Positions 1 through 10,595 of a DNA stretch of 64,000 nucleotides are shown here, one piece after another. The notes beneath the pieces were generated by a model, which ran no database searches, had not been told where the DNA came from, and worked only from the letters and a program-made list of their open reading frames with translations. This DNA comes from Vreelandella jeotgali Hwa. GTDB taxonomy: Bacteria; Pseudomonadota; Gammaproteobacteria; Pseudomonadales; Halomonadaceae. Position numbers and translations under genes: made by a program. The DNA is taken from positions 62,001-126,000 of the forward strand of contig NZ_AMQY01000025.1 of assembly GCF_000334215.1 (NCBI RefSeq). Reading direction: 5' to 3'. Positions within the stretch are counted from its first letter, which is position 1. Each line of letters begins with the position of its first letter.

Positions 1-122
1 TCCTGGCGGAACAGCGCATCGTAAATATGCAGCGCGGCCCCGCCGGGGTAACCATAAATATATTCAACGCCCTCGTCTTGCAGGAAGCGGGCGATCATGT
101 CTGCGCCGGAAAGCAGTTCCAC
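1..122 (-). CDS. ilvI: acetolactate synthase large subunit, N-terminal fragment
   Basis: The reading frame runs off the left edge, leaving about 40 N-terminal residues. They read [18 protein letters not shown] followed by a GYPGGA-x-L-x-IYDAL motif, which is the typical beginning of biosynthetic acetolactate synthase (first step of valine, leucine and isoleucine synthesis; TPP enzyme fold). The start is GTG at 122, preceded by an AGGGGAG ribosome-binding site at good spacing; no ATG lies in frame upstream. The family call is firm. Assignment to the IlvI rather than another isozyme rests on N-terminal similarity only. Confidence 0.8.
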   Translation of the reverse strand, partial: MELLSGADMIARFLQDEGVEYIYGYPGGAALHIYDALFRQ

Positions 123-183
123 AGTGTCTCTCCCCTGGAGGTCTCGAGTGCTGTCGGCGGGCGTTGGCCCACCAAGTCGAGTG

Positions 184-234
184 CGGCGATATGCCGCTGC
201 CGGTTACACCGGCACCTGATGCCAAACCCTGGCA
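184..234 (-). promoter_or_regulatory. three back-to-back hairpins in the ilvI leader
   Basis: Upstream of ilvI are three consecutive small perfect stem-loops. On the + strand they read GCGGC-GATAT-GCCGC (184-198), TGCCGG-TTACA-CCGGCA (198-214) and TGCCA-AACCC-TGGCA (220-234). They would fold in a long ilvI 5' leader, since a TTGACA-type -35 lies about 300 bases upstream of the start. This could be attenuation or RNA stability control. I found no short leader peptide rich in branched-chain codons. Confidence 0.35.
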
Positions 235-480
235 TATGACCCGGTTGGGGTCTGCACTCTCTCACGGCGGTTTACCGCGTCGGGGCGTTGGCCAGGTCGG
301 GCGGATTAGCCCGGGCCCGGAAGTCCTTCGGCGGGTAAAGGCATTTGAACGCCTACCCTTCGCGCGGGGATAGGGGGTTGCCCGTGGTTCCGCGCCCGCA
401 AATCAGGAGCCTTCAAGATTCCATTAGCGCGCTCGGATTGTCAACCGCCCGGCGCCCGGCACGGCGGGAAACCCGGCACG

Positions 481-524
481 AAAACGCCCTGCCGGCTATC
501 GCCAGTGGCGATGCCGGCAGGGCG
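481..524 (-). terminator. clpB rho-independent terminator
   Basis: A 12-bp perfect stem (485-496 with 513-524) is extended by an inner 6-bp stem (498-503 with 507-512) around a 3-base loop. On the minus strand it is followed by TTTT. It sits about 95 bp downstream of the clpB stop. Confidence 0.7.
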
Positions 525-619
525 TGTTGGCACTGATCTTGCATCAGCTTTTGGCCCGGCCGATTACGGCGCGTTCAAGCGGGCTTGTGCATGTTGCCGA
601 TCATCGGGCCGGCGTCGGC

Positions 620-3223
<2,604 letters not shown>

Positions 3224-3340
3224 GAATGGACTCCTTCCGGCCTGGCAGGGCGTCATGAATTACCGCGACGCGCCGGCCGGCCTCCTGATCATCAAGCCGC
3301 CGGGGGAATATCCCGCCCGGCGGTATGGGTATGTCCAATG

Positions 3341-3369
3341 AAATGGCGCCGGGGGGAAGGCGTTTCAAG
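3341..3369 (-). promoter_or_regulatory. sigma-32 (heat-shock) promoter of clpB
   Basis: On the minus strand a perfect -35 CTTGAAA (3369-3363) is followed after 14 bp by CGCCATTT (3348-3341), matching the RpoH -10 consensus CCCCATNT at all but one position. It points at clpB and leaves a leader of about 110 nt. It lies inside the pgeF-clpB gap, so clpB can be induced independently of pgeF. Confidence 0.8.
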
Positions 3370-3475
3370 AGCCGGGTGCGGCAAAGATGATGTGGCGCAG
3401 GAAAACGAGAGGAAAAGAGAGCAGCAGAGGAGAGGAAAGAAAAAGACAGGGCAAGACGGGTTCAGCCCGGCCGGA

Positions 3476-4249
3476 TCACCCCAACCAGATCACGCTGGCC
3501 ATGCGGCCGGTGCGGCCGTTATCGCGGCGGTGGGAATAAAAGCGCGGTTCGCTGGCGGTACAGAAGTGCCCGCCACTCACCTCATCGATCCCCAGCAGCT
3601 CCAGGCGTAGCCGCGCCAGGCGATAAATATCCGCCATGTGATGACCCAGCCGATAGGGGCTGGGATCAAAGGCCTCTTCCGCCTGGGGGTGGACGGCGAC
3701 GAAGGCGTCGAACACCTCCGGGCCGACTTCAAACTGGGCGTTGGAAATCGCCGGCCCCAGCCAGACCATAATGTCCTCGGCGGGCGTATTGAGCGCGGCG
3801 ACCGTGGCCTCCAGCACGCCGCCGGCCAACCCCCGCCAGCCGGCGTGCGCGACCGCTACCCGGGTACCGGCGCGGTTGCAGAAAAACACCGGCAGGCAGT
3901 CGGCGGTGAGCACCACGCAGGCGTAGTCGCGGCTGTCGGCCACGGCGGCGTCGGCCTCGGGAATCTCGCTCTGCACGGCGGTGCGCCGGGGATAGTGCTG
4001 CTGCACCCGGGCACCGTGGGTCTGGCTGAGCCATAAAAACGGCCGCTCATCGCCCACTTCCTTGCTCAGCAGGCGCCGGCAAAGGGCCACATGGTCGGCG
4101 TTGTCGCCGACGTGGGTCGCGGCGTTGAAAGCGGCGAAATCACCCTGGCTGGGGCCGGTTTCCCGGGTAGTGACAAAAGCATGTACGTTGGCCGGCGCCG
4201 GCCAATCGGGCGTCATCAGCGTCGGATGCAGGTCCAGCGCATCGCTCAT
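3476..4249 (-). CDS. pgeF: peptidoglycan editing factor / YfiH-family multicopper-like protein
   Basis: A 257-aa member of the YfiH/LACC1 family. In E. coli PgeF prevents misincorporation of serine for alanine in murein stem peptides; other members act as purine nucleoside phosphorylases or deaminases. The metal-site residues are visible: His78 in QTHG, Cys118 in ADC, His135 in AHAGWRG. Upstream on the same strand is rluD (36 bp gap), the common gammaproteobacterial order rluD-pgeF-clpB. The biochemical role in this organism is inferred from the family. Confidence 0.9.
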   Translation of the reverse strand: MSDALDLHPTLMTPDWPAPANVHAFVTTRETGPSQGDFAAFNAATHVGDNADHVALCRRLLSKEVGDERPFLWLSQTHGARVQQHYPRRTAVQSEIPEADAAVADSRDYACVVLTADCLPVFFCNRAGTRVAVAHAGWRGLAGGVLEATVAALNTPAEDIMVWLGPAISNAQFEVGPEVFDAFVAVHPQAEEAFDPSPYRLGHHMADIYRLARLRLELLGIDEVSGGHFCTASEPRFYSHRRDNGRTGRMASVIWLG

Positions 4250-4262
4250 CGGATCGTCTCCG

Positions 4263-4302
4263 GGTTTACCGCATGTTGTCGTGGTTTACCGCATCATTTC
4301 GT
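4263..4302. repeat. 20-bp tandem duplication spanning the rluD stop codon
   Basis: Two adjacent 20-bp copies (4263-4282 and 4283-4302; 17 of 20 bases identical), each starting GGTTTACCGCAT. The second copy contains the last codons and stop of rluD; the first is its duplicated, now non-coding image just downstream. Confidence 0.8.
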
Positions 4303-5245
4303 GGTCTTCGCGCAGGAAGTCGATCAGCATCAAGAGGTTATCCGGCAGCGGGGCACGAAAGGTCAGCGTCTGGCCGCTGTGCGGGTGGTCAAACGACAGC
4401 CGGCGGGCGTGCAGCGCCTGGCGGGGAAACTCGCGCAGAATCTCCTTGAGCGTATCGGAAGCCCGCGGCGGCAGCCGGGGCCGGCCGCCGTAGAGCGGGT
4501 CCCCCACCAGCGGATAGCGGGCGTGGGCCATGTGCACCCGGATCTGGTGGGTGCGGCCGGTTTCCAGGGTGCAGCGCAGATGGGTATGAGCGCGAAAACG
4601 CTCGACCAGGCGAAAGTGGGTCACCGCCGGCTTGCCCGAGGCGTTCACGGCCTGGCGCTTGCGGTCTCCGGGGTGGCGGCCAATGGGCGCATCCACCTTG
4701 CCGCCGGCCACCGGCGTGCCGATAACCACGGCATCGTACTCGCGCGACACCGTACGCGCCTGCAGCTGCTCCACCAGCGCGGTTTGCGCTGCCAGCGTCT
4801 TGGCGACCATCAGCAAGCCGGTGGTATCCTTGTCCAGGCGATGCACAATGCCCGCCCGGGGCATCTCGGCCAGCGGCGGATGATGATGCAGCAGCGCGTT
4901 GAGCAGCGTGCCATCCGGATTACCGGCGGCGGGATGCACGACCATGCCGGCGGGCTTGTTGACGATCAGCAGATGATCGTCCTCGAATATCACGTCGAGC
5001 GGGATATCCTGAGCCACAAAACGCTGTTCGTCTTCGACAACGGCATCGAGCACCAGCGTTTCCTCGCCGTGTAGCCGCGCCCTCGGCCGGGTTTGAGCGC
5101 CGTCAACGGTCAGCTCACCGCGCTTGATCCAGGCCTTCAGCCGTTCGCGTGAATGGTCGTGAAACAGCTCGGCGGCCGCCCGGTCCAGGCGCGTGCCGGC
5201 CAGCGCTTCCGGTACGCGCGCCCTGGCTTCAACGGTGCGGGTCAT
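4286..5245 (-). CDS. rluD: 23S rRNA pseudouridine synthase RluD
   Basis: A 319-aa pseudouridine synthase of the RluA family, expected to modify helix 69 of 23S rRNA (positions 1911, 1915, 1917), needed for normal ribosome assembly. An N-terminal S4 RNA-binding domain (about 17-75) precedes the catalytic domain. The signature HRLDKDTTGL places the catalytic aspartate at residue 138, essentially where it lies in E. coli RluD. It is divergent from bamD, the arrangement conserved across gammaproteobacteria, which separates RluD from RluA/RluC paralogues. The C-terminal end, including the stop codon, lies in a 20-bp tandem duplication. Confidence 0.96.
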   Translation of the reverse strand: MTRTVEARARVPEALAGTRLDRAAAELFHDHSRERLKAWIKRGELTVDGAQTRPRARLHGEETLVLDAVVEDEQRFVAQDIPLDVIFEDDHLLIVNKPAGMVVHPAAGNPDGTLLNALLHHHPPLAEMPRAGIVHRLDKDTTGLLMVAKTLAAQTALVEQLQARTVSREYDAVVIGTPVAGGKVDAPIGRHPGDRKRQAVNASGKPAVTHFRLVERFRAHTHLRCTLETGRTHQIRVHMAHARYPLVGDPLYGGRPRLPPRASDTLKEILREFPRQALHARRLSFDHPHSGQTLTFRAPLPDNLLMLIDFLREDHEMMR

Positions 5246-5414
5246 AGGTCACAGTCATGGGCAAAATCATCAGCGGAAGTCCTTGAGCGTACGCGCAGCA
5301 TCGATGATGCCTGCGTTTTGCGTCGAGGTGTTTTATAGTGTGTCAACTGCGTTCATTCTACCACGGCCGTCGCCGCTTTTCGGTGATCCAGGCTTGATTG
5401 TCACGAGGAACTTC

Positions 5415-6218
5415 ATGCGCGTTTTTTCCGCAGCGACCCGTTTTGGCGCCGTCGCGCTCAGCCTGACGCTACTCGCCGGCTGCGCCGGCAACGACACCCG
5501 GCCCGACGTGGATGCCGGCAAGTATGCCAATACCGGCGAGCGCGAGCTCTATGAAATGGCCCGCGACGCGCTCGACCGCAACCTGTACACCACCGCGACC
5601 GAACGGCTCGAAGCGCTGGATTCGCGCTATCCGTTCGGCAAGCACGCCAAACAGGCGCAGCTGGAGCTGATTTACGCCTATTACGAGAACAGCAAGTGGG
5701 AAGAAACCCGGGCCGCCGCCAGCCGCTTCATCCGCCTGCACCCGGATCACCCCCAGGTCGACTACGCGCACTATCTCAGCGGCCTGGCCGCCTGGCAGGC
5801 CGGGCGTTTCAGCATGGAGCGCCTGCGCGTGATTGATATTTCCAAACGCGACCTGGGCGCCACCCGCGACGCCTACAACGATTTCCGCGACCTGCTCAGG
5901 CGCTATCCGCAAAGCGACTACGCGCCGGATGCCCGCCAGCGCATCGTGTACCTGCGCGAGCTGCTTGCCCGGCACGAGCTCCACAGCGCCGACTACTACC
6001 TGCGGCGCGGCGCCTTTGTTGCCGCGGTGAAGCGCGGCCGCTGGGTGCTGGAACACTACCCCGACTCCAACGCCACCGACGATGCGCTGGCCACCATGGT
6101 GGAAGGCTACCAGGGGCTGGGCATGGACGACCGCGCCGAGGAAGTGCTCAAGGTCCTGAAAGACAACGCGCCGGACCACGACCAGCTGAAAAACGGCGAG
6201 TTCAAGCCCAAACACTGA
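5415..6218 (+). CDS. bamD: outer membrane assembly lipoprotein BamD
   Basis: A 267-aa essential subunit of the BAM complex that inserts beta-barrel proteins in the outer membrane. The start at 5415 (ribosome-binding site GAGGAA) gives a lipoprotein signal MRVFSAATRF... with a LLAGC lipobox, so the mature N-terminus is a lipidated cysteine at about residue 18. The rest is a chain of TPR helices with the conserved YPFGKHAKQAQL segment typical of BamD. In-frame codons upstream to 5193 would bury the signal peptide and are rejected. It is divergent from rluD and ends at a strong terminator. Confidence 0.97.
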   Translation: MRVFSAATRFGAVALSLTLLAGCAGNDTRPDVDAGKYANTGERELYEMARDALDRNLYTTATERLEALDSRYPFGKHAKQAQLELIYAYYENSKWEETRAAASRFIRLHPDHPQVDYAHYLSGLAAWQAGRFSMERLRVIDISKRDLGATRDAYNDFRDLLRRYPQSDYAPDARQRIVYLRELLARHELHSADYYLRRGAFVAAVKRGRWVLEHYPDSNATDDALATMVEGYQGLGMDDRAEEVLKVLKDNAPDHDQLKNGEFKPKH

Positions 6219-6239
6219 TCATCTACAATGAGATACCTG

Positions 6240-6274
6240 GCCCGCCGGATTCGTTGGCTCCGGCGGGCTTTTTT
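6240..6274 (+). terminator. bamD rho-independent terminator
   Basis: A 9-bp perfect stem CCCGCCGGA / TCCGGCGGG (6241-6249 with 6259-6267), followed by C and a run of six T. It begins about 20 bp after the bamD stop and separates bamD from the convergent nadE. Confidence 0.9.
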
Positions 6275-6299
6275 GTGCCCGAATCAGCTGCTGAAGACC

Positions 6300-7934
6300 C
6301 TACTCCCCCGGCTGCCAGCCGTTGACCAGCGGATAGCGCCGGTCGCGACCGAAGCCCCGGGGCGTAACGCGCACGCCCACCGGCGCCTGGCGGCGCTTGT
6401 ATTCGCAGCGATCCACCAGCTTGATAACCCGATAGACATCGTCGCGGTCAAAGCCCACGGCGATGATTGCCTCGGCGCTCATGTCGCCTTCGATATAGCG
6501 CTGCAGAATGGCATCGAGCACGTCGTAGTCGGGCAGCGAGTCGCTATCCTGCTGGTCGGGCGCCAGCTCCGCCGAGGGCGGACGCTCGATGACCCGCTCG
6601 GGGATCGCCGGCGACTGAGCATTGCGCCAGCGCGCCAAGCGGTACACCCAGGTCTTGTAGACATCCTTGATGGCGTTATAGCCGCCGACCATATCGCCGT
6701 AGAGCGTGGTATAGCCCACGGCGATTTCGCTCTTGTTGCCGCTGGATAGCACCATCAGGCCTTTCTTGTTGGACAGCGCCATGAGCAACACCCCGCGGCA
6801 GCGCGCCTGGAGGTTTTCTTCGGTGGTGTCACGCCCGGTGCCCTCGAACACGCCGGCCAGCGTGCCCATGAAGGACTCCACCACGGGCTCGATGGGCAGC
6901 ACCTCGTAGTGTACGCCGAGCATATCGGCCTGTTGGGCCGCGTCTTCACGTGAAATATCGGCAGTATAGTGGTACGGCATCATCACCGCCCGAACCCGCT
7001 GGGGCCCCAGCGCGTCCACGGCAATCGCCAGCGACATCGCCGAGTCGATCCCGCCGGACAGCCCCAGCACCACGCCGTCAAAGCCGCTCTTGTTGACGTA
7101 GTCGCGCAGCCCGGTGACCAGCGCGCAGTAAAGGCTCTCTTCAGGATCGACGTCGGGCTCGATTTCGCCGTCCCCCGGCGTCCAGGCGCCGCTATCCTGG
7201 CGGCGAAGCTGCACCGGCATCAGCCCCGGCTGCCAGTACGGCGCCAGCACCGCGAGTTTGCCTTCGCCGTCGAGGCAGCAGGAGCCGCCGTCGAACACCA
7301 GCTCGTCCTGACCGCCGATGGTATTGACGTACACCACCGGGCAGCCCGCTCCGGCACTCCGCGCTTCGAGCAGGCGCAGCCGCTCGGCGGGCTTGTCCTG
7401 GTGGTAGGGCGAAGCGTTGAGACTCAGGATGGCATCGGCGCCGGCAGCGCGTGCAGCATCGGTCGGCGCTTCGTGCCACAGGTCTTCACAAATCAGCAGA
7501 CCCAGCCGAACCCCCTTGTGCTCGTGGACCAGCGTTTGAGTGCCGGGAGCAAAGTAGCGCTGCTCATCGAACACCTGGCGGTTGGGCAGCGTCTGCTTGG
7601 CATACTCGGCTTCCCAGCGGCCGTTGTAGAGCACGCCGGCCAGGTTATAGCGCTGACCCTCGCGCACGCCGGGATAGCCGATGATCACCAGCACATCGCG
7701 GGCCATTTTTTCTGCCATTGTCGCCCGGGCTTCGTCCAGGCGCGCCTCCAGCGAGGGGCGCAGCAGCAGGTCCTCGGGCGGATACCCGGAAAGAAACAGC
7801 TCGGGGAAGACCACCACATCCGCCCGATGCTCAATGCGCGCCTCGCGCACGGCCTCGATGGCCCGCGCGGCGTTACCCGGAATATCCCCGACCAGGGGGT
7901 CGAATTGCGCCATCACCAGCGTCAAGTCTTGCAT
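6300..7934 (-). CDS. nadE: glutamine-dependent NAD+ synthetase
   Basis: A 544-aa two-domain enzyme making NAD+ from deamido-NAD+, ATP and glutamine. The N-terminal nitrilase-like glutaminase domain shows the Glu45, Lys113, Cys149 triad (FPELFLSG, KQTLPN, LLICEDLW). The C-terminal synthetase domain has the ATP-pyrophosphatase P-loop GLSGGIDS near residue 290 and the LSSGNKSE motif. The start is ATG at 7934 (MQDLTLVMAQ), where family similarity begins; the open frame reaching 8186 adds 84 residues with no homology. The ribosome-binding site is weak (AAGAGA). Confidence 0.96.
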   Translation of the reverse strand: MQDLTLVMAQFDPLVGDIPGNAARAIEAVREARIEHRADVVVFPELFLSGYPPEDLLLRPSLEARLDEARATMAEKMARDVLVIIGYPGVREGQRYNLAGVLYNGRWEAEYAKQTLPNRQVFDEQRYFAPGTQTLVHEHKGVRLGLLICEDLWHEAPTDAARAAGADAILSLNASPYHQDKPAERLRLLEARSAGAGCPVVYVNTIGGQDELVFDGGSCCLDGEGKLAVLAPYWQPGLMPVQLRRQDSGAWTPGDGEIEPDVDPEESLYCALVTGLRDYVNKSGFDGVVLGLSGGIDSAMSLAIAVDALGPQRVRAVMMPYHYTADISREDAAQQADMLGVHYEVLPIEPVVESFMGTLAGVFEGTGRDTTEENLQARCRGVLLMALSNKKGLMVLSSGNKSEIAVGYTTLYGDMVGGYNAIKDVYKTWVYRLARWRNAQSPAIPERVIERPPSAELAPDQQDSDSLPDYDVLDAILQRYIEGDMSAEAIIAVGFDRDDVYRVIKLVDRCEYKRRQAPVGVRVTPRGFGRDRRYPLVNGWQPGE

Positions 7935-8115
7935 GGGCGTTGAAATCTCTTGAAAATCCAGAGGGGTAAAGCCGGGCGCCCCGTGGTGTATCGCACCGGG
8001 CCCGGGAACCGGCTTGCGCGTTTGGCGCTGTCCTTGCACAGCGTCCTGTGGCATTGTCCCGCAAGCGCTGCCGACTGGCAAAGGCCGGCAGGCTCGACAC
8101 CGGGAGACACGAAGG

Positions 8116-8388
8116 ATGAACCTCTTGATTATTCGGCTGATCATTTTTGGCGTGCTGTTTTTCGCCGGCCTGAAGCTGTACGGCATCTACCGCGAGTGGA
8201 AAACCGAGCGTGCCGCACGCCTGGCGCAGGAGCGCCGCCGCGACGGCGGGCAGATGGTGCGCTGCCGCTGGTGCGACGTTCACGTCCCGGAAAATGAAGC
8301 GCTGCGCAAGCGCGCCGAATGGTTTTGCTGCGCCGCCCACCGCGACCGCTTTATCGCGGAGCAGGATCAGGCCGACGACCGCCGGTGA
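8116..8388 (+). CDS. PP0621-family small membrane-anchored zinc-ribbon-like protein
   Basis: A 90-aa protein with one N-terminal transmembrane helix (LLIIRLIIFGVLFFAGLKLY) and a cytoplasmic tail with paired cysteines, CRWC-x-VHVP and FCCAAHR, the hallmark of the PP0621 family of unknown function. The Cys/His arrangement suggests zinc binding. The start ATG at 8116 follows GGGAG; a frame extending to 8014 lacks support. It is divergent from nadE. In other gammaproteobacteria the family often sits next to pilin or pilR/pilS genes, and a prepilin gene does follow here. Confidence 0.8.
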   Translation: MNLLIIRLIIFGVLFFAGLKLYGIYREWKTERAARLAQERRRDGGQMVRCRWCDVHVPENEALRKRAEWFCCAAHRDRFIAEQDQADDRR

Positions 8389-8532
8389 TGGCCGGCCTCG
8401 GTAGCCCACCTCCCCTCGCTATTCGCCCAAATCTGATTGGCAGGCTGCTTACCGCCGGGTAAGCCGCTAACGCCGATGATGTTGCGTTCTGTCTTACAGA
8501 CAGCACGCCGCACCCCTCTACCCTGCAAGCAA

Positions 8533-8580
8533 GCACGCTGTAAAAAGAACTCGGTAAGCAAAGCACTCAGTAAGCAGGGA
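8533..8580. repeat. 16-bp imperfect tandem repeat, 2-3 copies
   Basis: ACTCGGTAAGCAAAGC (8549-8564) and ACTCAGTAAGCAGGGA (8565-8580), with a weaker third copy at 8533-8548. It is intergenic, between the PP0621 gene and the prepilin gene. Confidence 0.6.
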
Positions 8581-8623
8581 AAAGTCCGCCACTTTGTGAC
8601 GGCATCGGGCAGGGAGCATGGCC

Positions 8624-9253
8624 ATGGAAAGGGCACATCAGCACAGGGCGTATCCACACAGAGCGTATCTACACGGGGCATATGCACACGGGTTATATAT
8701 AAACGGGGCATATACAAACGGGGCGCGTCAGCAGGGCGTGACACTCATCGAGCTGCTGGTGGTAATGGCTCTGATCGTCATGATTGCCAACGTGGGCTAC
8801 CCCGGCATGCGCGCTCTGGCCGAGCGCAACGCGCGCCGCGCGGCCGTGATGCAGCTACAGGATGCGCTGGCTCTGACGCGCAACACCGCCATCACGCGCC
8901 ATGCCGAGGTGTCTCTTTGCCCACGGGCAGCGGATAAAACCGCTCAAGCGACCTGCGGCACGGACTGGAGCAAGCCGCTGTTGGTAGTCGCCGGCAGCAC
9001 CGAGGCCGAGATTGATCCCGACCATATTCAGCGCGTATTTCCCGGCATCGACGCCCGCGTTACCTACAACCGCGGCTGGAAGCGGGTAAAGTACAACATG
9101 CTGGGCCATAGCGGCGGGCACAACGGAACTTTTACCCTCTGCCCGGCGGATCATCGCCAGCCGGGCGGCAGGGGCACCGAGCTGATACTCAGCCAGCTCG
9201 GGCGCACCCGGCTGGAAAAGACGACCTGCACCGCTGCGACGGATAACACCTGA
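8624..9253 (+). CDS. GspH/FimT-family type IV prepilin with long repeat-bearing leader
   Basis: A pseudopilin of about 209 aa. The prepilin signature is G^VTLIELLVVMALIVM: the PilD cleavage site after glycine, Glu at +5, then a hydrophobic helix. Unusually, the leader is about 38 residues because it carries five copies of a pentapeptide (HRAYP, HRAYL, HGAYA, HGLYI, NGAYT). ATG 8624 is chosen because AGGGAG lies 7 bases upstream; ATG 8618 is too close to it. The mature part has four cysteines and the shape of a FimT/FimU minor pilin. It is far from the pilin operon at 16.5-20 kb. Confidence 0.75.
   Translation: MERAHQHRAYPHRAYLHGAYAHGLYINGAYTNGARQQGVTLIELLVVMALIVMIANVGYPGMRALAERNARRAAVMQLQDALALTRNTAITRHAEVSLCPRAADKTAQATCGTDWSKPLLVVAGSTEAEIDPDHIQRVFPGIDARVTYNRGWKRVKYNMLGHSGGHNGTFTLCPADHRQPGGRGTELILSQLGRTRLEKTTCTAATDNT
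8642..8725 (+). repeat. 15-bp in-frame tandem repeat encoding the prepilin leader
   Basis: About 5.6 degenerate copies of a 15-bp unit (for example CACGGGGCATATGCA) running from 8642 to 8725, in frame, encoding [H/N][R/G][A/L]Y-x pentapeptides directly before the prepilin cleavage site. Confidence 0.85.
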
Positions 9254-9277
9254 CCCTGGCGAACGGGCGGCCCTTCA

Positions 9278-10595
<1,318 letters not shown>

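Larger units (their letters stand above)
123..619. other. intergenic region between ilvI and clpB
   Basis: No gene is supported here. It holds the ilvI leader (three hairpins near 184-234), a TTGACA hexamer on the minus strand near 436-441 that could be an ilvI -35 box with a poor -10, and the clpB terminator at 481-524. The short open frames lack ribosome-binding sites and homology. Confidence 0.6.

Noticed and set aside
27..536. Small + strand open frames at the left edge
   Set aside because: They lie opposite ilvI and in its leader, without ribosome-binding sites or recognisable products.
5300..5414. Strong promoter for bamD
   Set aside because: TATAGT occurs near 5334, but no convincing -35 at the right distance, so not listed as a feature.
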